Part shown: positions 17,349 to 23,934 of the stretch, in pieces | Numbering within the stretch: the first letter of the stretch is position 1 | Layout: every line of letters starts with the position of its first letter | From: Vineibacter terrae | Lineage (GTDB): Bacteria; Pseudomonadota; Alphaproteobacteria; Reyranellales; Reyranellaceae | Direction: 5' to 3' | Length of the DNA stretch: 64,000 nt | Assembly (NCBI RefSeq): GCF_008039615.1 | Contig: NZ_VDUZ01000003.1 | Location: 1 to 64,000, forward strand | Position numbers and translations under genes: made by a program | The notes under the pieces: model-generated | The model's input: only the letters and a program-made list of their open reading frames with translations | Databases searched by the model: none | What the model was told of the DNA's origin: nothing

Positions 17349-17484
17349 CAGGGCGTTCGCATATGACCTCGCTGTCATCCCGAGCGTCGCGAGGGATCTC
17401 CTGCGGCAAGGCGCACGGTGCGCAATTCGCGGGAGATCCCTCGCCACGCTCGGGATGACGGTAGGGGCATATGCGAATGCCCTG
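17349..17484. repeat. Family-A palindromic repeat, copy 3 (long form)
   Basis: The best preserved long-form copy: outer arms CAGGGCGTTCGCATATG and CATATGCGAATGCCCTG flank the GTCATCCCGAGCG core and the central GCGCACGGTGCGC hairpin. It starts four bases after the moxR stop, marking the left edge of the accessory island. Confidence 0.9.
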
Positions 17485-17509
17485 CCCTTCCGGGGAAGGA
17501 GCGAAGGAT

Positions 17510-17666
17510 CTCTTGAACTGCCGATATGCACGGGCCGTCTGCCGTGAAGCAGGTTTCCTGACAGAGAGGGACTTCCCTGAGAACCTGCGCGGCGACATCA
17601 GCGTGTCGCCGTGTCGGGACGAGCACTCCAAGCCCAGGTGAGCCGAGCAGGGCCGAGACGAACGCC
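17510..17666 (-). pseudogene. Remnant of a vapC PIN-domain toxin gene
   Basis: Directly downstream of the vapB-like gene on the same strand, one frame reads GVLVPTRRHADVAAQVLREV and another resumes with GNLLH. Both match the C-terminal half of VapC toxins, where TPRHxxVAAxVL is followed by RGNLLHDAHTA. The N-terminal half with the first catalytic aspartate is missing and the frame is broken after REV. The sequence then fades into unrelated DNA before repeat A. I read it as a deleted, frameshifted toxin whose antitoxin survives. Confidence 0.6.
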
Positions 17667-17668
17667 CG

Positions 17669-17896
17669 CTATCGCCCTTCCATGGCCTGGTACAGAGCGT
17701 CCCGGTCCGCGATGTCGATCAGCGCGCCGCCGCTATGGAACACCGGCAACGGACCCGCAGCCCCGGGCTCCTTCTGCGTCTGGAGCAGGTTGCGCAGCGC
17801 GGTATCCGCCAGCTCGGACTTCGTGCGGCCCTGACGCGCGGCCTCGCGCTTGAGCTGCACCCTGACCTTGTCGTCGATCTGGAGTGTGGTCTTCAT
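17669..17896 (-). CDS. Ribbon-helix-helix antitoxin, toxin partner decayed
   Basis: A 75-residue protein beginning MKTTLQIDDKVRVQLKREAA, the strand-helix pattern of ribbon-helix-helix antitoxins of the VapB type. Residues 1-45 form the DNA-binding domain; the tail with PVFHSGGALIDIADRDALYQAM is the toxin-binding region. Antitoxins of this group usually precede a PIN toxin; here only a broken vapC remnant follows, three bases after the stop. It could still bind DNA or act against a related VapC, for example that at 20421. No strong ribosome site is seen (GGATTCCCT before ATG). Confidence 0.8.
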   Translation of the reverse strand: MKTTLQIDDKVRVQLKREAARQGRTKSELADTALRNLLQTQKEPGAAGPLPVFHSGGALIDIADRDALYQAMEGR

Positions 17897-18094
17897 AGGG
17901 AATCCATATGTCGAGCTCGCGATCCGTCGTTCTTGGTGCGGCGGCCCAGGCGCGGCTTTATCACCTCACCATATCAGCGAACGTGTCCGGCAATCCTTGG
18001 CAGGTACGCGTTCGTGGCGTCGGCCATGCACGTTTGGGAGTTTACAGACAAACGACTTTTAGCTGTACAGTTGTCAGGGCCTGATCATGCCAGG

Positions 18095-19087
18095 ATGACC
18101 GTGGAATACGCATTCGACTGTCAGCACATCAGCGGCCTGGATGAATACCAGGAACACTGCCGCGGGTTGCAGTCGGAAGCGGTCCAGCTGTCGGCCGGCC
18201 CCCTGTCCATGGCATTCGACAGCTTCAATGCCGGTGACCTGATCCTGACGCACATCAGGTTCGATCGCGATGCGATCTTCCGATCGGCGCGGGATGCCGG
18301 ATGGCATTGCTTTGCCCTCGACCTGTCGCCCAAGCTCTGGTGCGGCATGGACCTTCCGGCGGGCTCGTTGCGCACGATCGGGCCGCGGCGCGAGACCGTG
18401 GCCATCAGCCATGTCCCCTGGGATTCGATATCCATCAACATCCGACATGACACGTTGGCGGCGTGGGGAACGCGGCTGTCCGAGCCGTTCCAGGCGGACC
18501 TCGGCCCGGAGCAGGGCGTGTACGCGACCGATCCTGGCGCCGTGGCCCGGTTTGCAGGCTGGGTGGAGGCGCTGTTCGCCGCCCGCATGCCGGCCGGCGC
18601 CGGCGCCGACACCGCGCTCTGGATCGCGGCGCTGCGCGCGCACGTGCGGCAGCACTTGGCGGCGATGTTGGGATGCCCTGCCGATCCCACGCCCGTCTCT
18701 TCGATCCACCGGGTCGCCCGCTACGACCTCGCTCTGGCCGCCCTGCGCGTCATCCATCGGCAAGACGAGGACCGCACCACCGTGACCGACGTTGCGCGCG
18801 CGCTCGGCGTTGGGACACGCGCCGTGGAATACGCCTTCGCGCACGTCGTCGGCGTCAGCCCAGCTCGATACATGCTCGCCGAGCGCCTCAACCGCGCTCG
18901 CCATTGCCTGCGTATCGGCATTGGCTCGGTCACGAGCATTGCCTTCGAGCATCAATTCGAGAATTTGAGCCGCTTCGCGCAGCAATACGCCCGTCTTTTC
19001 GGCGAGCGCCCATCCGACACGTTGCGTGCGGCGCGGCAGTCGTTCCACGGCATGGGGTCGCCACGAGTGAAAGCAGGGCTTGATTGA
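18095..19087 (+). CDS. AraC family transcriptional regulator
   Basis: A protein of about 330 residues with the double helix-turn-helix of the AraC/XylS family at its C-terminus: TVTDVARALGVGTRAVEYAF, then VGVSPARYMLAERLNRAR and the second helix pair ending FARLFGERPSDTLR-like. The N-terminal 200 residues would hold an effector or dimerisation domain and are not clearly assigned. The start is uncertain: ATG 18095 and ATG 18026 are both in frame and neither has a good ribosome site. It sits alone among toxin-antitoxin debris, so its target is unknown. Its base composition is a little less GC-rich than the operons on either side, consistent with an acquired segment. Confidence 0.75.
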   Translation: MTVEYAFDCQHISGLDEYQEHCRGLQSEAVQLSAGPLSMAFDSFNAGDLILTHIRFDRDAIFRSARDAGWHCFALDLSPKLWCGMDLPAGSLRTIGPRRETVAISHVPWDSISINIRHDTLAAWGTRLSEPFQADLGPEQGVYATDPGAVARFAGWVEALFAARMPAGAGADTALWIAALRAHVRQHLAAMLGCPADPTPVSSIHRVARYDLALAALRVIHRQDEDRTTVTDVARALGVGTRAVEYAFAHVVGVSPARYMLAERLNRARHCLRIGIGSVTSIAFEHQFENLSRFAQQYARLFGERPSDTLRAARQSFHGMGSPRVKAGLD

Positions 19088-19131
19088 ATGACCGGCCCAG
19101 GGACGATCCCGCATGCGAGGATCGCTCGTCC

Positions 19132-19490
19132 TCAGGCAGGGCATTGCAGGTCGTCGAAGCGCGCGGGGGACGGTTGCGCCATGCCCGATGCCAGCGCCGC
19201 AAGACGGGCATCCGTTGTCAGATTGCCCGTGCTGGCGGACCTTAATCGCCCGAGTATTTCGAAGTGCCGCTCGCCGGGATGCACAACCCGAGCCCCGGGG
19301 ATGCGCCAGCCAGTGCTCAAGGACGCGCAGGGTGTCTTCCACCAAGAGCGTTGCGGAAAGATCGCGTGGCGCAGGAAAGGCACGAACAGGGCCCCTGCAA
19401 ACCCGACTCCGCGCGGATCCTCGAAGCTCTGCCTCAATGCCGTGAGCGCCACTGCATGCTGATCGCTGGAGCTGTTGATCCTACAGACGG
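19132..19490 (-). pseudogene. Frameshifted vapC PIN-domain toxin gene
   Basis: Translations of this stretch in two frames together give most of a VapC protein. One frame reads NSSSDQHAVALTALRQSF, then VGFAGALFVPFLRHA; another frame supplies VEDTLRVLEHWLAHP; the first resumes with GARVVHPGERHFEILGRL and GNLTTDARLAALAS, ending ARFDDLQ. These match the order of VapC motifs (LxxFLRxxTxP, VEEALxxVxxWL, GNLxxDAxLAALA, DxDFARF). At least two frameshifts and a loss around the final DRDF motif make it non-functional. No intact antitoxin adjoins it. Confidence 0.6.
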
Positions 19491-19506
19491 CTTGGTGGAT
19501 GGTGCC

Positions 19507-19728
19507 TCAGTTCGAATTATGAGGCTTGCTCTCCTGCCGGGCCAGCCTCGCGCGGGAGCGCGCCAGCCTCTCTGCCGACTTGGCGCACATTCTGTCACTA
19601 GCCAGCCCCAGCTCATGCGATCGCGTCAGGCGACCCTGGCTCTCGGTCACGCGGACGGCAGCGCGCGCGATAGTATCGGCGGCCTGCTCCATGCCAGGAA
19701 TGGAATATATGCGTGGATTGGTGACCAT
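19507..19728 (-). CDS. Hypothetical 73-residue protein
   Basis: A small, strongly basic open frame from ATG 19728, with GGAG 12 bases upstream. It is rich in Ala, Arg and Ser, looks largely helical (AADTIARAAVRV, CAKSAERLARSRARLARQ) and could be a short coiled coil. I do not recognise it. It lies among decayed genes, so it may be a chance frame or the remains of a larger gene. Confidence 0.3.
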   Translation of the reverse strand: MVTNPRIYSIPGMEQAADTIARAAVRVTESQGRLTRSHELGLASDRMCAKSAERLARSRARLARQESKPHNSN

Positions 19729-19968
19729 TGACGCGCTCCGCTGGAACACAGGCGGGAGCGCAAGAACCGTCTCTCAGCCGCCGGCGCCTGTGGCAAAGCA
19801 CGCTGCCGATGGTGAGATATAAGCGCACCTTTCGGCGGCGCTGGCGAGTCCTGATTAGGCCGGCGTACGGGCCGCGCTTCGCTGGGTTGCGTCAATCATA
19901 ACGGCGATATTCTCCATCGACCACAACCTGTTCGCACCTTCGCGACCATCGTCGGGATGACGTGCAAC

Positions 19969-20241
19969 GTCCTATGGATGCACGACCGTCAGACGCATGC
20001 CTTGATCAAGAACATGCCCAGGCCGAGCCGCTCCTCGCAGATACCCGCGATGCAGAAGAACGCCGACGGTTCGATCGATGTCCATTTCGGCCCGAAAGCG
20101 CCGGCGGGAAAGGAGGCGGACTGGGTGCCGGCCGCCCCGCAGCGCGGCTTCGACCTGATGTTCCGCGTCTATGCGCCGACGAAGACGTTCTTCGACAAGG
20201 GCTGGGTGCTGCCCGACGTCGAGAAGGTCGCGGCGCAATAG
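19969..20241 (+). pseudogene. C-terminal fragment of a DUF1254/DUF1214 protein
   Basis: The frame reads RQTHALIKNMPRPSRSSQ, then NADGSIDVHFGPKAPAGKE and FFDKGWVLPDVEKV. This is the C-terminal DUF1214 end found in proteins with an N-terminal DUF1254 domain, normally 350-480 residues and secreted. Everything before about the last 90 residues is missing and no ribosome site is seen, so this is a truncated remnant. Full-length relatives often lie next to arylsulfatase and HdeD genes, so it may be a leftover of the surrounding island broken by rearrangement. Confidence 0.7.
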
Positions 20242-20334
20242 CACCGGGAGCCGTCGATGTGAGGCGATCTCGCGGCACTTGCGATCACACACCGGTCATC
20301 CCGAGAGTGTGTGACTTAATCCTTCCCCGGAGGG

Positions 20335-20402
20335 CAGGGCATTCGCATATGTCCCTACCGTCATCCCTCTCCTGAGCCTGTCGAAGAGACGCTCCGGATG
20401 AC
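20335..20402. repeat. Family-A palindromic repeat, copy 4 (decayed long form)
   Basis: The left outer arm CAGGGCATTCGCATATG is intact, but the core is replaced by a CTCCTGAGCCTGTCGAAGAG insert and the right arm is reduced to CGGATGACGG. The same insert occurs in copy 2. It lies just downstream of the vapC gene. Confidence 0.75.
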
Positions 20403-20420
20403 GGGTGTCAGCTCCGGATG

Positions 20421-20855
20421 CTAGGCTGATGCGACCGGCTCGCGCCAGTCCAGGTCCGGAAAGCGGGCGTAGTCACGGTCGTAGGTGATCCATGTGCACG
20501 CGTGCTCGATCGCCAGGGCCGCAAACCAGGCGTCTGCAACGCGAGGCCCTCGGGTGCTTGTCTCGAGGCACAGGCGGGTGAATATCTTCCAGTGGCGATC
20601 GCCGGGCCGCACGGCCTGGCAGTGCGGCTGGCTTAGAAGATTGTTGCAGTAGGCGAAAACTTCGCGCGACGGGCTGGGATTCTTGAAAATTCGAGGATTG
20701 GTCGTGATCCGCACCACGGCGCTGAGCGCAAGTGGAGATACGCCGAACTGCGCGTCGCTGCCGATGATCTTGTCGAGCCAGGGTTTGCAGACGGCATGAT
20801 ATTCCGAATCCTGGCGAAACGCATAGATCAGCACATTTACGTCAGCGAGAATCAT
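20421..20855 (-). CDS. vapC: VapC-type PIN-domain ribonuclease toxin
   Basis: A 144-residue PIN-domain toxin of the VapC family, which cleaves RNA with a Mg-dependent acidic site. The N-terminal ILADVNVLIYAF carries Asp5. GVSPLALSAVVRITTNPRIF follows, then ADAWFAALAIEH with the second aspartate and ITYDRDYARF with the last acidic pair. Alanine or serine stands where many VapC proteins have a glutamate (LSAVVRI), a feature I recall from this subfamily. The ATG overlaps the vapB stop by 4 bp, giving the usual antitoxin-first coupled pair. The operon is complete, unlike the two vapC remnants upstream. Confidence 0.9.
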   Translation of the reverse strand: MILADVNVLIYAFRQDSEYHAVCKPWLDKIIGSDAQFGVSPLALSAVVRITTNPRIFKNPSPSREVFAYCNNLLSQPHCQAVRPGDRHWKIFTRLCLETSTRGPRVADAWFAALAIEHACTWITYDRDYARFPDLDWREPVASA

Positions 20856-21118
20856 CTGAGTCGCCGCGCATAGTCCAGGTCGTCCAACTCCTCCAACGAA
20901 GCCATGTCCTTCAGGTCGATTCCCGGCATCAAACCTCCGGTGGACGTGCTCACCGGCGGCAATACCCGTCTCGTCTTGCGTGTCGCTGCGTTCTCGTTCA
21001 ACACGCGGCGCAGTCCTTCTTCGATCAAGGCGGTCAGGGAGCGGCCTTCGGCGGCAGCCTTGCGTTTGGCGCGCCGTATCAGATCTTCAGGAAGACGGAC
21101 CGTGGTTCGCTCGACCAT
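20852..21118 (-). CDS. vapB: VapB-type ribbon-helix-helix antitoxin
   Basis: An 88-residue antitoxin. Residues 1-40 (RTTVRLPEDLIRRAKRKAA, then SLTALIEEGLRR) form a ribbon-helix-helix DNA-binding domain; the tail with MPGIDLKDMASLEELDD would wrap the toxin. It ends four bases into vapC. The promoter reads so close to the ATG that the transcript is probably leaderless (see 21119-21154), and an inverted repeat overlapping the -10 box fits autorepression by the VapBC complex. Confidence 0.9.
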   Translation of the reverse strand: MVERTTVRLPEDLIRRAKRKAAAEGRSLTALIEEGLRRVLNENAATRKTRRVLPPVSTSTGGLMPGIDLKDMASLEELDDLDYARRLR

Positions 21119-21154
21119 ATGTCAAAACATATCGTCCGTATGCTAATATGTCAA
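21119..21154 (-). promoter_or_regulatory. vapBC promoter and operator, probably leaderless
   Basis: On the minus strand TTGACA (21149-21154) is followed after exactly 17 bp by TATGTT (21126-21131), and the vapB ATG begins seven bases later, about where transcription should start. The sequence ATATGT-tttg-ACATAT forms an inverted repeat across the -10 box and start codon, a natural operator for VapBC autorepression. A further TGACATAT half-site overlaps the -35 box. Confidence 0.7.
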
Positions 21155-21221
21155 GAGCAGCGGGAACCGTCGAACCGGCGGCCATACGGCGCAATACGCA
21201 GCGCGCCAGGGCCACGGGAGT

Positions 21222-21238
21222 GTTCGGCTTTCGGATAG
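21222..21238 (+). promoter_or_regulatory. Conserved 17-bp motif, copy h
   Basis: Plus-strand GTTCGGCTTTCGGATAG, 57 bp before the ATG of the DUF58 gene. It lies between the vapBC promoter and the Bat operon, so it gives the separated half of the MoxR/Bat cluster its own control point. Confidence 0.7.
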
Positions 21239-21295
21239 GCGAGGGATGCGGGAGGGCCTAAACCGCTTCGGACATGTCTTCGTACGTGGTCGCCG

Positions 21296-22282
21296 ATGTG
21301 TGCGCAGCCGAGCGGTGATACCGGCATCTATGTTGACCTGGCGGCGCTGATCGCGCTGGAGCACCGGGGGCGCAAGGTCTCGTTCCTCTCGCGTCAGCCG
21401 GTGCACAGCCTGCTGGCGGGGCGCTTTGCCTCGCGCATGCGTGGGCGGGGCCTCAATTTCGAGGAGATCCGGGACTACCGACCGGGTGACGATGTCCGGT
21501 CGATCGATTGGAAGGTGACGGCCCGCCTGCAGAAGCCGCATGTCCGGGTGTTCAACGAGGAGCGCGATCGCCCAGGGATCCTGGTCGTCGACCAGCGGCT
21601 GTCGATGTTCTTCGGCAGCCGCCGCGCCCTGAAATCGGTGGCCGCTGCCGAAGCCGCCGCGATCGGCACCTGGCGCATCCTGGGCGCCGGCGACCGTGTG
21701 GGCGCGATCATCTTCAACGACAGCGACCTTGCCGTGGTGCGGCCGCAGCGCAGCCGGCGCACCGCGCTGCATCTGCTGGAGGTGCTGGCGACCCAGAACC
21801 GGCAGCTCGGGGTCGGCCGCGGCATCGTGCCGAACCCTGACATGCTCAACCGCGCGCTCGACCAGGCGCGGCGGCTGGCGCTGCATGACGCCGTGGTGGT
21901 GATCATCGGCGACTTCGACGGCGCGGACCACGACACCCGCAATGCCGTCAGCGCCCTGGCCGCGCACAACGACGTCGTCGCCGTGCTCGTGCATGACCCG
22001 GTGCGCAGTCAGCTGCCCTCGACCGGACGCATGACGGTCACCGACGGCGAGCTGCAGATCCTGCTCGATGTCGGCCGCGCCGGCGCGCGGCAGGGAATCC
22101 TGGATCTGGCCGAGAACCGGCTTCGTGACGTGTTTCAGTGGACGCACGATTTCGGCGTGCCGGTGCTGCCGCTCAGCACCGCCGAAGACCCTGCCCAGCA
22201 GATCGCTCACCTCATGGGCCATCGGTTGCCGGGCGGGCGGGGCGGCCGGCCCGGTCCTGCTGGTGGAGCGGGCCATGGATAA
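21296..22282 (+). CDS. DUF58 domain protein (MoxR partner)
   Basis: A 328-residue DUF58 protein, a von Willebrand A-like family always found near MoxR ATPases. The signature RDYRPGDDVRSIDWKVTAR is at about residues 59-77, and ILVVDQRLSMF and VVVIIGDFDG mark the strands of the vWA-like fold; the MIDAS motif is imperfect, as is common in the family. No membrane segment is seen. ATG 21296 has no strong ribosome site. Its 3' end overlaps the next gene by 8 bp. It begins the distal half of the MoxR/Bat operon behind motif copy h. Confidence 0.9.
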   Translation: MCAQPSGDTGIYVDLAALIALEHRGRKVSFLSRQPVHSLLAGRFASRMRGRGLNFEEIRDYRPGDDVRSIDWKVTARLQKPHVRVFNEERDRPGILVVDQRLSMFFGSRRALKSVAAAEAAAIGTWRILGAGDRVGAIIFNDSDLAVVRPQRSRRTALHLLEVLATQNRQLGVGRGIVPNPDMLNRALDQARRLALHDAVVVIIGDFDGADHDTRNAVSALAAHNDVVAVLVHDPVRSQLPSTGRMTVTDGELQILLDVGRAGARQGILDLAENRLRDVFQWTHDFGVPVLPLSTAEDPAQQIAHLMGHRLPGGRGGRPGPAGGAGHG

Positions 22283-22820
22283 GGACGCGCCCGCCGATCC
22301 GCTTGCCGGCCTGGCCGACATCCCGTTGCCGCCGGTGGTCAGCCTGTGGCCGCAGACCTGGCCGTCGCGCATCGTGATCGCCGTGCTGGCCATTGGTCTG
22401 GTCGTGGCGGTTTGGTGGCTTGCACACCGCTGGTGGGCAAACCGCTACCGCCGCGCGGCGCTGGCCGAGCTCGATGCCCTTGCGGAACCGACGGCCGGGG
22501 CCCTGGCGCTGCTGGTGCGCCGCACGGCCCTGTCGGCTTTCCCGCGTGCCGATGTGGCCGCGCTGTCGGGCACGGCCTGGCTCGCGTTCCTCGACCGCAG
22601 CTACGGCGGCACCGGCTTCACGCAGGGCCCCGGTCGCGCGCTGGCGGCCGGACCATACGAGCCTTCGTCTGACGACGTCATGTTTCGGACCGCGCGCGTC
22701 CACGCGCGCACCGGCGCGGAGGCGCCGGATCATGAGCGCGCGTGGACGCGCGCGGTCCGAAAAGAGGACACCACCTTGCCCGGCCTGGTCCGGCACTGGA
22801 TCCGTGCGCACCATGCTTGA
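22275..22820 (+). CDS. DUF4381 domain membrane protein with in-frame repeat B
   Basis: A 181-residue protein of the DUF4381 family. One membrane segment (about 36-55, IVIAVLAIGLVVAVWWLA) follows LPPVVSLWPQTWP. The cytosolic part has the family run AEPTAGALALLVRRTALSAFPR and GTAWLAFLD. From about residue 137 to 163 the coding DNA is a complete family-B palindromic repeat, read in frame (RTARVHAR through ARAVRKE); the usual C-terminal end, LVRHWIRAH, then resumes. The protein thus carries about 27 residues of repeat-derived sequence. It overlaps the genes on both sides, so translation is coupled within the Bat operon. Confidence 0.85.
   Translation: MDKDAPADPLAGLADIPLPPVVSLWPQTWPSRIVIAVLAIGLVVAVWWLAHRWWANRYRRAALAELDALAEPTAGALALLVRRTALSAFPRADVAALSGTAWLAFLDRSYGGTGFTQGPGRALAAGPYEPSSDDVMFRTARVHARTGAEAPDHERAWTRAVRKEDTTLPGLVRHWIRAHHA
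22683..22762. repeat. Family-B palindromic repeat, copy 2, inside a gene
   Basis: Arms TTTCGGACCGCGCGCGTCC and its complement, 80 bp in all. It is the same element as at 16201 and 25465, but here it lies wholly inside the DUF4381 gene and keeps the reading frame open. Confidence 0.88.
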
Positions 22821-23853
22821 GTTCGCCTGGCCCTACGTGTTCGCGGCGCTGCCGTTGCCCCTGCTGGCATGGTGGCTGCTGCCGGCCTACCGCGAGCGGC
22901 GGGCCTCGGTGCAGGTGCCGTTCTTCGGTCAGCTCGCGGCGGCGGTCGGGCAGACGCCGCAGCGCGGCGCGGTTGTCATGCGGCGGCTGGCGGTCCAGAC
23001 CATCGTCGCGGCCATCGCCTGGGTGCTGATCGTCGCGGCGCTGGCGCGGCCGCAATGGGTGGGCGGGCCGATCACGCGCGACGTCTCGGCACGCGACCTC
23101 ATGCTGGCGGTCGACCTGTCGGGGTCGATGGAGCAAGCCGATTTCCGTGCGCCGGACGGGCAGATGCAGCAGCGCCTCGCCGGCGTCAAGCAGGTGGTCA
23201 GCGCGTTCGTGGCCCGGCGGCACGGTGATCGCATCGGGCTGATCCTGTTCGGCACCAAGGCCTATGTGCAGGTCCCGTTCACGCAGGATCTGGCCACCGT
23301 GCAGATGCTGCTCGATCAGACACAGGTCGCCATGGCGGGTCAGCAGACGGCAATCGGCGATGCGATCGGACTGGCGATCAAAGCCTTCGAGCAGAGCAAG
23401 GCGCAGCAGAAGGTGCTGATCCTGCTGACCGACGGCAACGACACCGCAAGCCGGGTGCCGCCGGCACATGCCGCCGATATCGCCCACCAGCGCGGCCTCG
23501 TCATCTACACCATCGGCATCGGTGATCCGCACGCGAAGGGCGAGAACCGCGTCGACCTCGATGCCCTGAAGACGGTTGCCGACACGACGAAGGGGCAGTT
23601 CTTCCGCGCCGAGGATGCAGCCCAGCTCGAGACGATCTATGGCGACATCGACAAGCTCGCGCCCGTGAAGCTGCAGACGCTGTCCTGGCGGCCCAGGTTG
23701 CCGTTGTTCCACTGGCCGCTCGGTGTCGCTATCGTGCTGGTGCTGGGCCTGTGGGCGCTGCTGCTGGCGCGCGATGTGATTTTATCTTTCTCCCCGCGAA
23801 GGCGGGGAGGGGAGCGCGAACAAGGCCTTCATGGTGAGCTTGTCGAACCATGA
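22813..23853 (+). CDS. BatA-like von Willebrand A membrane protein
   Basis: A 346-residue BatA-type protein. Two N-terminal membrane segments (about 5-24 and 60-78) precede a von Willebrand A domain with a full MIDAS site: DLSGSM at 101-106, the distal threonine in GQQTAIGDAIG and the aspartate in ILLTDGND. A final membrane segment lies near FHWPLGVAIVLVLGLWALLLA. The last dozen residues, including GELVEP, are encoded by repeat DNA (a CCCCGC hairpin and the family-C arm), so the original C-terminus appears to have been replaced. The ATG overlaps the DUF4381 stop. It should act with MoxR at the inner membrane, its vWA domain facing the periplasm or cytosol. Confidence 0.9.
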   Translation: MLEFAWPYVFAALPLPLLAWWLLPAYRERRASVQVPFFGQLAAAVGQTPQRGAVVMRRLAVQTIVAAIAWVLIVAALARPQWVGGPITRDVSARDLMLAVDLSGSMEQADFRAPDGQMQQRLAGVKQVVSAFVARRHGDRIGLILFGTKAYVQVPFTQDLATVQMLLDQTQVAMAGQQTAIGDAIGLAIKAFEQSKAQQKVLILLTDGNDTASRVPPAHAADIAHQRGLVIYTIGIGDPHAKGENRVDLDALKTVADTTKGQFFRAEDAAQLETIYGDIDKLAPVKLQTLSWRPRLPLFHWPLGVAIVLVLGLWALLLARDVILSFSPRRRGGEREQGLHGELVEP

Positions 23854-23910
23854 AGGCCCTGCACGATGGTGGTGCGAAACGCTTCATGGTTCGACAAGCT
23901 CACCATGAAG
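23827..23910. repeat. Family-C inverted repeat
   Basis: Arms at 23827-23855 and 23882-23910 begin CTTCATGGTGAGCTTGTCG and CTTCATGGTTCGACAAGCTC and pair over 29 bp; each arm is itself partly palindromic (CTTCATGGT...ACCATGAAG). The left arm contains the stop codon and last residues of BatA, and the right arm ends 24 bp before the next start. Confidence 0.85.
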
Positions 23911-23934
23911 CGTTCAGCGAAGGGCGCATTCGCC

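Noticed and set aside
17735-18094. Long N-terminal extension of the AraC regulator
   Set aside because: It runs antisense over the vapB-like gene and has no ribosome site; AraC proteins of about 330 residues are usual.
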